DNA of 64,000 nucleotides from Streptomyces flaveolus (lineage in GTDB: Bacteria > Actinomycetota > Actinomycetes > Streptomycetales > Streptomycetaceae): contig NZ_JNWV01000014.1 in the NCBI RefSeq assembly GCF_000716535.1, forward strand, positions 62,001 through 126,000. Reading direction: 5' to 3'. The first letter of the stretch is position 1. Each line of letters starts with the position of its first letter. The notes beneath the pieces were generated by a model that saw only the letters and a list, made by a program, of their open reading frames with translations, was not told the origin of the DNA and searched no databases. Made by a program: the position numbers and the translations under genes. Below are positions 40,143 through 50,061 of the stretch, piece by piece.

Positions 40143-42014
40143 TCACATACCCGGCGGATCCTGGGGCCCCCGCCCCGACAGCACCTCGCCGTAGGCCTGC
40201 ATGAGGTCCGGCAGCCGGAGCGTCGCCAGGTCGTCCCGCGTGAGCGAACCGGCGTACGTCGACAACCGCAGGTCCCGGTACGCGCAGCTCTTCTCGTACA
40301 GCGTCCGCAGGAACCGGCCGTTGCCCAATTCGTCGATCCACCCTTGATCGACCACGTGCCCGGCGATGGACCGCAGCTCGTCCAGCGCCTCGTCGTCCCA
40401 CAGGTCCCCGTTCTCCGCCGCGAGCACCTTGCCGATCTCGGTCAGCTCCAGCGGCCGGTAGGAGGGGAAGTCCACCCGGGTGGTGAAGCGGGAGGACAGC
40501 CCGGGGTTGGCGGCGAGCAGGCGGTCCATGCCCTCCGGGTAGCCGGCCAGGATCACCACCAGGTGGTCCCGGTTGTCCTCGGCCCGCTTCAGCAGCACCT
40601 GCAAGGCCTCGTCGCCGTACGCGTCCCCCTTGCCGTACCCGGAGTTGGACAGCGAGTAGGCCTCGTCCACGAACAGCACCCCGCCGATCGCGGAGTCGAT
40701 CAGTTCGTTGGCCTTCACGGCCGTCTGCCCCAGGTACTCGCCGACCAGGTCGGCGCGCTGGGCCTCCACCAGGTGGTCCCCGCCCAGCAGCCCCAGCGCG
40801 TAGAACACCCGGCCGAGGATCCGCGCGACCGTGGTCTTGCCCGTGCCGGACGGGCCGGAGAAGACGAAGTGCCGTTTGGGCGGCTGGACCGGCAGCCCCT
40901 GACCGGCCCGCAGCCGCGCCATGTTCAACTGCGCCGACAGCGCCTTGACCTGGCGCTTGACCGGTTCGAGCCCCACCATGCGCTCCAGTTCGGCGAGCGC
41001 CTCCTCCAGTAACGCGGGGTCGGTGGGCCCGGCCGGGATCGGTACGGCGGACACCCCGGGCACCCCCGTCTTGGTCCGTACCGAGGGGTCGGCCACCGAC
41101 GGCAGCGGCCCGGTCGGCAGATCGGGCTCCGGCAGCCGCAGGTCCCGGCCCTCCGTGCCGAACAGCGGATCGAACCCGTCCGGCCCGTCCACCGCGTCCT
41201 GCCCCGCGCCGGTCAGCGTGATCGCGGCGTAGTCGGCCGTCTCGTCGTACCCGTCGCCCTCGGAGATGGCGGCGAGCCGGGCGGAGGTGTCCATGAAGGC
41301 CGGGTCGACCCGGTGCACCGCGCGGTACAGGGGGAGCGCGGCGGCCGAGCGCCCCGTCCCCTCGTGCGCCCTCGCCAGCCAGTAGCGCAGTTCCTTGCGC
41401 TGCGGCTGCTCGCTGCGGCACCGCATCAGCGCCGCCGACAGCAGCGGCTCGGCCTGGCCGTACATCTCCAGCCGGACCCGGGCCATGCCGCCGAACAGCC
41501 CGGCCTCGATGCCGAGCAGGGGATCGTCCAGCAGCGGATCGGTGTGCCGGACCAGCTGTTCCCAGTCCTTGACCAGATAGGCGCGGCAGGCGTGCAGGAA
41601 GCGGACCTGCGGGTCGGCGTCGACCGGGGGCAGCCCGGCGAGGGCGCGGTCCAGCTCGGGCACATGCCGGCCGTCCAGCCAGTGGGAGGCGTGCGCCAGC
41701 AGCAGATCGCGCGGGCTCTCCAGCACCGGCTGCACCCACCAGCCCAGCCAGTACCAGGAGTTGAGGCTCCGGCGGTGCCGGGCGCGCTGTTCGCCGAAGC
41801 GGTCGCGGTGCCGGAACATCCGCAGCAGCGCCGTGGTCGTGTCGACCCGGAGCGCGTGCAGCCCGAGCCAGGCGTCCGCCATGCCCGGGTCCATCCGCAC
41901 CGCGGTGCGGAACTCCTCCTCCGCCTGCGGGTAGGCGCCCATCGTGTAGGCGTCCACACCCCGCAGCCAGGCGAGGTCGGCCGGGGCCTCGGGGCCCTGC
42001 GTGCCGAAGTCCAT
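40143..42014 (-). CDS. AAA+ ATPase of the CbbX/EccA type with N-terminal TPR-like domain
   Basis: 623 residues from the ATG at 42014. The N-terminal ~280 residues are helical repeats (AWLRGVDAYTMGAYPQAEEE; RYWLARAHEGTGRSAAALPL), as in EccA of type VII secretion. A Pro-rich linker follows, then a CbbX-type AAA+ module: Walker A GPSGTGKTT near residue 383, Walker B GGVLFVDEAYSL, and the sensor/arginine-finger region NPGLSSRFTTRVDFPSY. No esx, eccB-E or mycosin genes are near, so a link to a type VII system is by similarity only. Confidence 0.85.
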   Translation of the reverse strand: MDFGTQGPEAPADLAWLRGVDAYTMGAYPQAEEEFRTAVRMDPGMADAWLGLHALRVDTTTALLRMFRHRDRFGEQRARHRRSLNSWYWLGWWVQPVLESPRDLLLAHASHWLDGRHVPELDRALAGLPPVDADPQVRFLHACRAYLVKDWEQLVRHTDPLLDDPLLGIEAGLFGGMARVRLEMYGQAEPLLSAALMRCRSEQPQRKELRYWLARAHEGTGRSAAALPLYRAVHRVDPAFMDTSARLAAISEGDGYDETADYAAITLTGAGQDAVDGPDGFDPLFGTEGRDLRLPEPDLPTGPLPSVADPSVRTKTGVPGVSAVPIPAGPTDPALLEEALAELERMVGLEPVKRQVKALSAQLNMARLRAGQGLPVQPPKRHFVFSGPSGTGKTTVARILGRVFYALGLLGGDHLVEAQRADLVGEYLGQTAVKANELIDSAIGGVLFVDEAYSLSNSGYGKGDAYGDEALQVLLKRAEDNRDHLVVILAGYPEGMDRLLAANPGLSSRFTTRVDFPSYRPLELTEIGKVLAAENGDLWDDEALDELRSIAGHVVDQGWIDELGNGRFLRTLYEKSCAYRDLRLSTYAGSLTRDDLATLRLPDLMQAYGEVLSGRGPQDPPGM

Positions 42015-42292
42015 CACGTCCCCCCACAGACCGTGTCCCCGTGGTTCACCACCGGGCAGTCGCCCGACGGCCGCCGCGGTCGAACCGCTGTGCCGCGGAC
42101 CGGAGTTGCAGTGCGCGAGGCAGCCGCTCGAAGGTCGCACCGAGGGCATCGTACCCGCGGTACTCCGCGTGCCGAAGGGTGCCGCACGGGGCGTTCCACG
42201 AGGTGGGAGCAGACGGGGCGCACGGCGTTTCGTGACCGAGGGTGAGAGTGCGGGTGCGCCGGGCGCCCGGAAAGCGGTCTTCGCGGGCAGAA

Positions 42293-42330
42293 CGAAGCCC
42301 CCGGTCACGGGGGAACAACCGGGGGCTTCG
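42293..42330 (-). terminator. Terminator after the uridine-kinase-like gene
   Basis: A perfect 13-bp inverted repeat (arms 42293-42305 and 42318-42330) with a 12-base loop, in the 429-base gap between the kinase-like gene and the AAA+ gene, both on the minus strand. The rest of the gap (42015-42292, 42331-42443) holds no gene I can support. Confidence 0.6.
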
Positions 42331-42443
42331 CGTCGATGGGCGACTCCGAAAGCCGCACATTGAGAACGTAAGACCTGTACGGCCCCCCGGTCAAGCGCAG
42401 TTGAGGCACTCGGAGAAGTTGTCCCGCAAGGCTCTTCACGACT

Positions 42444-43070
42444 TCACCACATCCGGGATGGTCCGTCACGGAGCGTCACATCCGGCCCGGATTCGGGAGT
42501 CGCCGCCGGTCCCGGCAGCACCTCATATCCCTCCTGTCGCTGGAGTACCAGCAGATCGGCATGGGGGCGCGAGGGATCCACGGCGAAGTGCGCGCGCTCC
42601 GCCGCGACCCAGCCGTCCCAGAACTCCCGTTGCTCCGCGCCGTCCCGTCGCCGCCCGCGCGCCCAGGACTCCTCCCGGGGCAGCTCCATCCAGAGCAGCC
42701 GGGCCAGGTGCGGCCGCAGGGCGCGGCGGCCGGCGCCGACACCCTCGATCAGGACGACGGGTGCGGCCGGCAGCGGGCGCGGTGCGCCGAAGGCACGGGC
42801 CCGCCAGTCGTACGGGGTGTAGTGCGCGCTCTCGCCACGCGCCAGAGGCTCGATCACCTGGGTCATGAGCCGGTCGGTCCACGCGAAGAGCCGCTCGTGG
42901 CTGGCGATGTCGTCGAGGTGGAGCACCGGAGCCCCGCCCAGCGCGTGCGCCAGTCGTCCGGCGAAGGTGGACTTCCCCGAGCCGGCGTGTCCGTCGACGG
43001 CGACGAGCCGGACCGGTCCCAGTGAGGGCGGGAGCCCGTGCAGCCGGGCGGCGAGGTCGTGAATGGTGAT
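42444..43070 (-). CDS. Uridine-kinase-like P-loop protein; start codon non-canonical or unclear
   Basis: The in-frame protein carries a Walker A, VDGHAGSGKSTFAGRL, then a LHLDDIASHERLF segment typical of uridine kinase-like NTPases, and VLIEGVGAGRRAL. The P-loop is upstream of the first in-frame ATG/GTG/TTG (GTG 42926), so a start there would delete it. Between an in-frame TAG near 43134 and the P-loop there is no ATG, GTG or TTG. ATC at 43070 or ATT at 43064 (ITIHDLAARL) are the best candidates, giving about 206-208 residues. Function (nucleoside phosphorylation) is by family; a start mutation is the alternative. Confidence 0.7.
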   Translation of the reverse strand: MTIHDLAARLHGLPPSLGPVRLVAVDGHAGSGKSTFAGRLAHALGGAPVLHLDDIASHERLFAWTDRLMTQVIEPLARGESAHYTPYDWRARAFGAPRPLPAAPVVLIEGVGAGRRALRPHLARLLWMELPREESWARGRRRDGAEQREFWDGWVAAERAHFAVDPSRPHADLLVLQRQEGYEVLPGPAATPESGPDVTLRDGPSRMW

Positions 43071-43320
43071 TCCCGTGGAGTCGTGCCGTGTGTGGGCGTG
43101 AGGTCCGTTGTTGTGGGTTTTCCGTGAAACAGTCTAGTAGCGGTCACGCGCCGGCAGTCGTCACGCGTTGAACCATCGGCTGGCGGCCAGTCAAAGGCGC
43201 CGATAAACAGTCCGAATCCCCTGACCGATATGTCGAATTCGGCGTTCCGGGTGTGCCCCACGCTGAGTAAGGTGCCTCCTGCGCAACGTGATGCGTCGAA
43301 CGGGGACCGGCAGGGGGACC

Positions 43321-44277
43321 ATGGCCGCGGAATTATTCGAAGGGCACTATGTATGGCATCCGGCGGCCGACGACCGGGTCCTGGCGAGCGTATGCGTCGA
43401 TGTGCGCGCCGGACGTTATCGATACGCCCACGAGGCGCTCGCCGAGACGCGTTCCGACTTCGCCCTGCGCGCCCACCGCTCGCTCGTCCTCGCCTCCGAG
43501 GCGGCGGGCACCGACCTGGTGGAGCGCTGGCTGGCCGAGGAGCCGACGCCCGAGGCCGCGCTCATGTGGGCCCGGGTCGCGGTGCAGCGCGCCCTGCGGG
43601 CCGCCGACGCCCGTGACGAGCGCGCCGAGGCCCTGGAACGGATAGCGCTGACCGCCTGCGACCGGGCCGCCGAGGCGGCTCCCGCCGACCCCACCCCCTG
43701 GGTCGCCCGGCTCGCCATGGCCCGGCTCCACCGGCTGCGCGACCCGGCCCCGAAAGGCCTGCTCACCGCCCCGCCCGGCCCCTGGCGGCTGTTCGCGCAC
43801 ATCCTGTCCCTGGACCCCTGGCACCGCGAGGCCCACCACCGCTTCCTGTCCTGCTTCTTCACGCGGTACGGCGGCTCGGTCACCGCTGCCTGGGACGTGG
43901 CCGCCTTCCTCAGCCAGCGGGCGCCCGCCGACTCCGCCCTGCGGCTGCTTCCCCTGGTGGCCCTGGTGGAGAGCTACAACCCCACCCAGCTCCTCGCCGA
44001 CCGGGTGTGGGAGCAGCCCCAGTGGCGCTCCACCGCGCTGGCGATCTACCAGCACTGGCTGCCCAGCGTGGCCGGTTACCGCTTCACCCCGGTGCTCGAC
44101 CTGGCCTACCTCGCGCACGCGCTGGTCATGGCCCAGCGCGTGTTCGAGGCCCGGGCGGTCTTCACGGCGATGGGCCCGTACGCCTCGCGCATGCCGTGGA
44201 GCGCCTTCGGCGATCCCGCCGAGCAGCTCTCCCGGGCGCGGCGCGCCTGCGGCCTGCCCGTCCCGGGGCCCGCCTGA
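43321..44277 (+). CDS. Hypothetical protein, TPR-like, unknown function
   Basis: 318 residues from ATG 43321 (GGGGGACC immediately before). No signal peptide or membrane segment. It is wholly helical, with paired helices of about 35 residues (YRYAHEALAETRSDFALRAH, AEALERIALTACDRAAEAAP, HREAHHRFLSCFFTRYGG), resembling TPR-like repeats. I do not recognise the family. It is divergent from the kinase-like gene and 42 bases upstream of an APC permease with the same orientation. Confidence 0.75.
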   Translation: MAAELFEGHYVWHPAADDRVLASVCVDVRAGRYRYAHEALAETRSDFALRAHRSLVLASEAAGTDLVERWLAEEPTPEAALMWARVAVQRALRAADARDERAEALERIALTACDRAAEAAPADPTPWVARLAMARLHRLRDPAPKGLLTAPPGPWRLFAHILSLDPWHREAHHRFLSCFFTRYGGSVTAAWDVAAFLSQRAPADSALRLLPLVALVESYNPTQLLADRVWEQPQWRSTALAIYQHWLPSVAGYRFTPVLDLAYLAHALVMAQRVFEARAVFTAMGPYASRMPWSAFGDPAEQLSRARRACGLPVPGPA

Positions 44278-44319
44278 CCGCACGTCCCCTCCACCCCCCA
44301 CCCAGAGAAAGGCCGATCT

Positions 44320-45858
44320 GTGTCGGAACGGATGTCGACTCCCCGGGCCCGCGCCCGCGCGACGGACCCCGTCGTGCTCGACGACGACGCCACCCTGCAC
44401 GCGATGGGTTATCCGCGGAAACTCACCCGACGCTTCCGGGCGTTCGACAATTTCGCGATCTCGTTCACCATCATCAATATCCTCTCGGGCATTTTCTCGT
44501 CCTTCGGATTCGGTATGAACGCGGGCGGCCCCCGCATTCTCGTGTTCGGCTGGATCGGCGTCTCGCTCATGGTGCTGCTCATCGGCGCGGCCATGGCGGA
44601 AGTCGCCTCCGCCTATCCGACCAGCGGTGCCCTGTATTTCTCCGCCGGTAAACTCGCCAAGCGGCACAAAGGCGCCTGGTCGTGGTTCACGGGCTGGCTG
44701 AACTTCGTCGGCCAGATCGGCGGCACCGCCGCCACCGGCTATGCCGCCGCCACCTTCATACAGGTGTTCGTTGAGCTGCAGTGGCCCTCCTACCAGCCGA
44801 CCGCGCACCAGACGGTCCTCATCACGGCCCTGATCATCGTGCTCCAGGGGCTCGCCAACACCTACACCGTCCAGCTCGTCGCCGTACTGAACCGCATTTC
44901 CGTGTGGTGGCTGCTGATCGGACTCGTCGTGATCGTGGGCGCACTCATCGTGATGCCCGATCATCACCAGTCCGCGTCCTTCGTCACCCATTTCGAGAAC
45001 AACACCGGTTTCACGAGCGGGCTTTACGGCGGCATGCTCGGCCTGCTGGTCACCAGCTGGACCTTCACCGGGTTCGACGGCAGCTTCCACATGTCCGAGG
45101 AAACGGTCCATGCGACGGTCAGCGCCCCGAAGGGCATCACCCGTGCCATCGGCTATTCGGCGATCACCGGTCTCGTCCTGATGCTGGCATTGGTCTATAG
45201 CATCGGCGACTACGCCAAGGTGGCCGGGGCCGCCGCGCCGCCCGTGCAGATCCTCATCGACGGCCTCGGCCTGCGCACCGCCAAGGTGATGCTCCTCATC
45301 GTCATCGGCGCCATGCTCTTCTGCGGTCTCGCCAACCTCACCAGCAACACCCGGCAGATCTTCGCCTTCTCCCGGGACGGCGCCATGCCCGGCTCCCGCT
45401 GGTGGCACACGGTCTCGCTGCGCACCCGCACGCCGGTGAAGGCGGTCTGGCTCGCGGTCGTGTGCTCGCTGGCCCTGGTGGTGCCGGGCTGGTGGTCGCA
45501 CACGGCGTTCACCGCCATCGTCAGCGTCAACGTGGTCGGCCTCTTCCTGGCCTACGCCGTACCGATCTTCCTGCGGCTGCGGCTCGGCGACGCGTTCCAG
45601 CCCGGTCCCTGGCACCTGGGCCGCTGGGGCAGGCCGATCGGCTGGCTCGCGGTGACCTGGATCCTGCTCAGCAGCGTCCTGTTCATGCTGCCGCAGGCCT
45701 CCCCGATCACCGTCGACTCCTTCAACTACGCGCCGATCGCGCTCGCCGTCGTCCTTCTGGTGGCCACGGTGTGGTGGTTCGCCACGGCCCGCCGCCGCTT
45801 CCAGGGACCGGTCAGCTATGGCCGCCCGGACGAGGTCGCCGCGATGGATCTCGTCTGA
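44320..45858 (+). CDS. APC-family amino-acid permease (GABA/amino acid type)
   Basis: 512 residues from GTG 44320 with about 12 membrane segments. The ACT-type N-terminal segment FRAFDNFAISFTIINILSGI (about residues 39-58) and SWTFTGFDGSFHMSEETVHA (about 245-264) place it with the GABA/choline-type permeases. ANLTSNTRQIFAFSRDGAMP is also typical. It is distinct from the lysine-type permease at 20 kb. Substrate uncertain: GABA, or a similar small amine. The following gene encodes a secreted peptidase. Confidence 0.88.
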   Translation: MSERMSTPRARARATDPVVLDDDATLHAMGYPRKLTRRFRAFDNFAISFTIINILSGIFSSFGFGMNAGGPRILVFGWIGVSLMVLLIGAAMAEVASAYPTSGALYFSAGKLAKRHKGAWSWFTGWLNFVGQIGGTAATGYAAATFIQVFVELQWPSYQPTAHQTVLITALIIVLQGLANTYTVQLVAVLNRISVWWLLIGLVVIVGALIVMPDHHQSASFVTHFENNTGFTSGLYGGMLGLLVTSWTFTGFDGSFHMSEETVHATVSAPKGITRAIGYSAITGLVLMLALVYSIGDYAKVAGAAAPPVQILIDGLGLRTAKVMLLIVIGAMLFCGLANLTSNTRQIFAFSRDGAMPGSRWWHTVSLRTRTPVKAVWLAVVCSLALVVPGWWSHTAFTAIVSVNVVGLFLAYAVPIFLRLRLGDAFQPGPWHLGRWGRPIGWLAVTWILLSSVLFMLPQASPITVDSFNYAPIALAVVLLVATVWWFATARRRFQGPVSYGRPDEVAAMDLV

Positions 45859-46086
45859 GCGAGCCGTCCGGCTCGCGGTCGCGTCGTCGCCGGGGTGCGG
45901 GGTGCGCGGGGCCGCGCGGCCCCACGCTCCCGCGCCCCTTCGGGCGCCCCTGGCGCGCCCCGTCAGGGGTCCAGACCAATATTCGTGCCACGGCATGCGC
46001 CGAAGTGCTGGCAGCGAGATCCGGCCTGCTTCATAGTTACCGCACCGGATCAGCCCGTCTCGGACACCCTGGGGGTCGTCGCGCCC

Positions 46087-47454
46087 ATGAGCAGAGCCCA
46101 ACAGCCGTCCCGCAGAACCGTCTTGGCCGTGGCCGTCGCCGCGGCGGTGACCGGCACAGCGGCCCCCGCTGCCGCCGCCGCACCGCGAACCGCCGGCAGC
46201 GACGACCCCGGCCAGGCGCAGGCCCGCCCGATCGACTACCACTGCTGGACCACGTTCCGCGACTGGCGCTGCGGCACCGCCCAGGGCGCCCGGCCGGTCT
46301 CCGGCAGCCGCCCCGGCGTCGTGATCGGCGCCCCGGCCGGCCGCAGCGACTACACCGACCCGCACACCGGCACCACCGCCACCTGGGAGTACGCCACCTG
46401 GACCTCCCCGGTGCACCGGCTCACCGTGCCCGCGACCGAGGTCATCGCCTCCTGGAACGCGCACACCCCCGCCGGCACCTGGCTCCAGGTCGAGCTGCAC
46501 GGCACGTACTCCGACGGCACCGAGACACCCTGGTACGTGATGGGCCGCTGGGCCGCCGGCGACCAGGACATCAAGCGCACCTCGGTGGACGACCAGACCG
46601 ACGGCAAGAGCACGATCTGGACGGACACCTTCGCCATCGACGACGCGAGCACCGGCCTGCGCCTGACGTCGTACCGGCTGCGCCTCACCCTCTACCGCCG
46701 GCCCGGCACGCACCTGACCCCGACGGTCTGGCGGCTCGGCGCGATGGGCTCCGACATCCCCGACCGCTTCACCGTGCCGGCCTCCACTCCCGGCCTCGCC
46801 CAGGAACTGGCCGTACCGCGCTACTCGCAGGAGATCCACAAGGGCCAGTACCCCGAGTACGACAACGGCGGCGAGGCCTGGTGCAGCCCCACCTCCTCAC
46901 AGATGATCATCGAGTACTGGGGCGGCCGGCTCACCCCCGAGCAACTGTCCTGGGTCGACCCGTCCTACGCGGACCCGCAGGTCTGCCACGCGGCCCGGTC
47001 CACCTACGACCACCAGTACCAGGGCTGCGGCAACTGGCCCTTCAACGCCGCCTACGCGGCCACCTTCGACGGCCTTCAGGGCGTGGTCACCCGGCTCGCC
47101 TCCCTCACCGACCTGGAGACGCTGATCGCGGCCGGCATCCCGGCCATAACGTCCCAGTCGTTCCTCAAGGAGGAGCTGACGGGGGCCGGTTACGGCACCT
47201 CCGGCCATCTGATGACCGTCATCGGCTTCACCGCGGACGGGGACGTGATCGCCAACGACCCCGCCTCGCCGAGCGACGAGGCGGTGCGGCGCGTCTACAA
47301 GCGGCGCGAGTGGGAGAACATCTGGCTCAGGACCAAGCGGTACAACGCCTCCGGCAAGGTCGTCTCCGGCACCGGAGGGGTCTGCTACCTCTACTTCCCG
47401 GCCCACCCGACCCCGCACCAGCGCAAGGCGCTCGCCGCGGTGGGCGTGTACTGA
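46087..47454 (+). CDS. Secreted C39-type (papain-like) peptidase, Tat signal
   Basis: 455 residues. The N-terminus SRRTVLAVAVAAAVTG is a twin-arginine signal, with cleavage after AAA near residue 35. The first half is a beta-rich module (HCWTTFRDWRCGTAQG). The second half is a C39-like peptidase with catalytic Cys266 (EAWCSPTS), His374 (SGHLMTVIG) and Asp391 (ANDPAS). It is probably folded before export and cleaves extracellular peptides. The start ATG 46087 is chosen because it begins the signal sequence. Confidence 0.88.
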   Translation: MSRAQQPSRRTVLAVAVAAAVTGTAAPAAAAAPRTAGSDDPGQAQARPIDYHCWTTFRDWRCGTAQGARPVSGSRPGVVIGAPAGRSDYTDPHTGTTATWEYATWTSPVHRLTVPATEVIASWNAHTPAGTWLQVELHGTYSDGTETPWYVMGRWAAGDQDIKRTSVDDQTDGKSTIWTDTFAIDDASTGLRLTSYRLRLTLYRRPGTHLTPTVWRLGAMGSDIPDRFTVPASTPGLAQELAVPRYSQEIHKGQYPEYDNGGEAWCSPTSSQMIIEYWGGRLTPEQLSWVDPSYADPQVCHAARSTYDHQYQGCGNWPFNAAYAATFDGLQGVVTRLASLTDLETLIAAGIPAITSQSFLKEELTGAGYGTSGHLMTVIGFTADGDVIANDPASPSDEAVRRVYKRREWENIWLRTKRYNASGKVVSGTGGVCYLYFPAHPTPHQRKALAAVGVY

Positions 47455-47572
47455 GCCCCGGTGTGCGCGGCGTGTGACCAAGCTCATCGCCGCGCACGCC
47501 GTCGCGGGTGGCATGGTGGACGGATGGGTGGGGGGATTCCGCCGTATACGTCCGACCTCTGCGAGTAACACC

Positions 47573-47713
47573 ATGACCGCACACCCGGCCACCGCCACCC
47601 GCGCCGTCACCGGCGGCCCGCAGGAAGACGGCCCGAAGATCGTCGAGCATGTCCTGGGCTGGGTCCTCGTCGCGGTGTTCGCGATGCTCGTGACCCAGCT
47701 CGGCCTGCTCTGA
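47573..47713 (+). CDS. SCO1431-family small membrane protein
   Basis: 46 residues. A short N-terminal tail (TAHPATATRAVTGGPQEDG) precedes one C-terminal membrane segment (IVEHVLGWVLVAVFAMLVTQ). It corresponds to the Streptomyces SCO1431-type protein. Its role is unknown; a single-span protein of this size is likely a modulator or subunit. The ATG at 47573 is preceded by GAG five bases off. Confidence 0.75.
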   Translation: MTAHPATATRAVTGGPQEDGPKIVEHVLGWVLVAVFAMLVTQLGLL

Positions 47714-47835
47714 ACCGAGGCGCTCCCGCCTCGGAATCGGCGCGTCATCGCCTCCGCATCGACCGCTCACGCGTGCGGCTTGTTCTGACATACTGCGGCT
47801 GTCCCGTCGTACCCAGTGCAGGGCCGGTCTTGAAC

Positions 47836-48483
47836 ATGCCGCAGCAGCGTGCCGTCGTCCAGGCGCGCGGCACCGAGCGTTCCGTGGCGCGTCGCGCCGA
47901 ACTCATCGCCATCGGGCGGAAGTTGTTCGCCGACACGTCCTACGACGCGTTGTCCATGGACGACATCGCCCGCCAGGCGCAGGTGGCCAAGGGCCTGATC
48001 TACTACTACTTCCGGTCCAAGCGCGGCTACTACCTGGCGATCATCCAGGACTCCGTCGCCGACCTGGTCACCTCCGCCGCCGGCGGGGTCGAGCTGCCCG
48101 CCGTGGACCGCGTGCACCGCACGATCGACGGCTATCTGCGCTACGCCGAGCAGCACCAGGCCGCCTACCGCACCATCGTCAGCGGTGGCGTCGGCTTCGA
48201 CACCGAGGTGCACGCGATCCGGGACGGCGTGCGCGAGGCGATCGTCACCACGATCGCCGAGGGCGCCTACGGCCGCGGCGACATCTCCCCGGTGGCCAGG
48301 ATGGGTCTGCTCTCCTGGGTGTGCAGCGTGGAGGGCGCCACCCTGGACTGGATCGACCGCCCCCGGCTGTCCCGGGACACCCTGTGCGAGCTGCTGGTGA
48401 AGACGCTCGGCGGGGCCCTGCGCGCCATCGAGGAGCTGGACCCCGCCCACCCGGCCCCGCCGCCCGCCCGCAGGGACGGCTGA
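47836..48483 (+). CDS. TetR-family transcriptional regulator
   Basis: 215 residues from ATG 47836. The N-terminal HTH is ELIAIGRKLFADTSYDALSM then DDIARQAQVAKGLIYYYFRS (about residues 22-65). The C-terminal ligand domain is typical of lipid- or drug-responsive TetR proteins (HRTIDGYLRYAEQHQ). It ends just before the convergent chitinase. Possible targets include the acyl-CoA dehydrogenase and thioesterase promoters with the shared AGCGGTCG motif; unproven. Confidence 0.9.
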   Translation: MPQQRAVVQARGTERSVARRAELIAIGRKLFADTSYDALSMDDIARQAQVAKGLIYYYFRSKRGYYLAIIQDSVADLVTSAAGGVELPAVDRVHRTIDGYLRYAEQHQAAYRTIVSGGVGFDTEVHAIRDGVREAIVTTIAEGAYGRGDISPVARMGLLSWVCSVEGATLDWIDRPRLSRDTLCELLVKTLGGALRAIEELDPAHPAPPPARRDG

Positions 48484-48496
48484 CCCGGAAGAACCG

Positions 48497-49729
<1,233 letters not shown>

Positions 49730-49802
49730 TCGGGTGTCTCCTCGTGGGGGAGAGGGGAACGCGCGCCGATTGGCATGAACGCGGTAAAGCGTTGGTCATG
49801 CA

Positions 49803-49843
49803 CCCTAGGAGGACTAGACCATTAGGTCAATGGTTCGGACCAA
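49803..49843 (-). promoter_or_regulatory. Chitinase promoter with 12-bp direct repeats
   Basis: On the minus strand: TTGGTCCGAACC (49832-49843), then ATTGACC, then ATGGTCTAGTCC (49811-49822) and TAGGGTGC. TTGACC and TAGGGT make a -35/-10 pair with a 17-base gap; the repeats flank the -35, the classic layout for chitin-inducible, glucose-repressed Streptomyces chitinases and a DasR-type site. Confidence 0.85.
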
Positions 49844-49880
49844 TATCGGCCCTGCGCAGAGCCCCGACTGGACTCCTGAA

Positions 49881-49896
49881 GTAAGCGGTCGTTAAC
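49881..49896. promoter_or_regulatory. Candidate operator in front of the acyl-CoA dehydrogenase
   Basis: GTAAGCGGTCGTTAAC, with arms TAAGCG and CGTTAA, closely resembles 28581-28596. It lies about 165 bases before the start codon; a -10-like CATACT is at 49922-49927. Confidence 0.4.
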
Positions 49897-50061
49897 TGGT
49901 GACGGGAGGTCGCTGATCGGGCATACTCACTGCGCATGCCGCTGGTCAGCAGCTTCCGAGACCCGGGAGCGGGCGCCTTCGGCGAAGCGCGATCACCAGG
50001 CGGAGCCGCCCCCCACCCCGGGCCGGACCGCCGGTGCCCGAACAGGGAGGAGCCCGACGCC

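Noticed and set aside
43333..46839. Minus-strand frame of 1168 codons
   Set aside because: Antiparallel shadow of the hypothetical, APC permease and C39 peptidase genes; low-complexity product.
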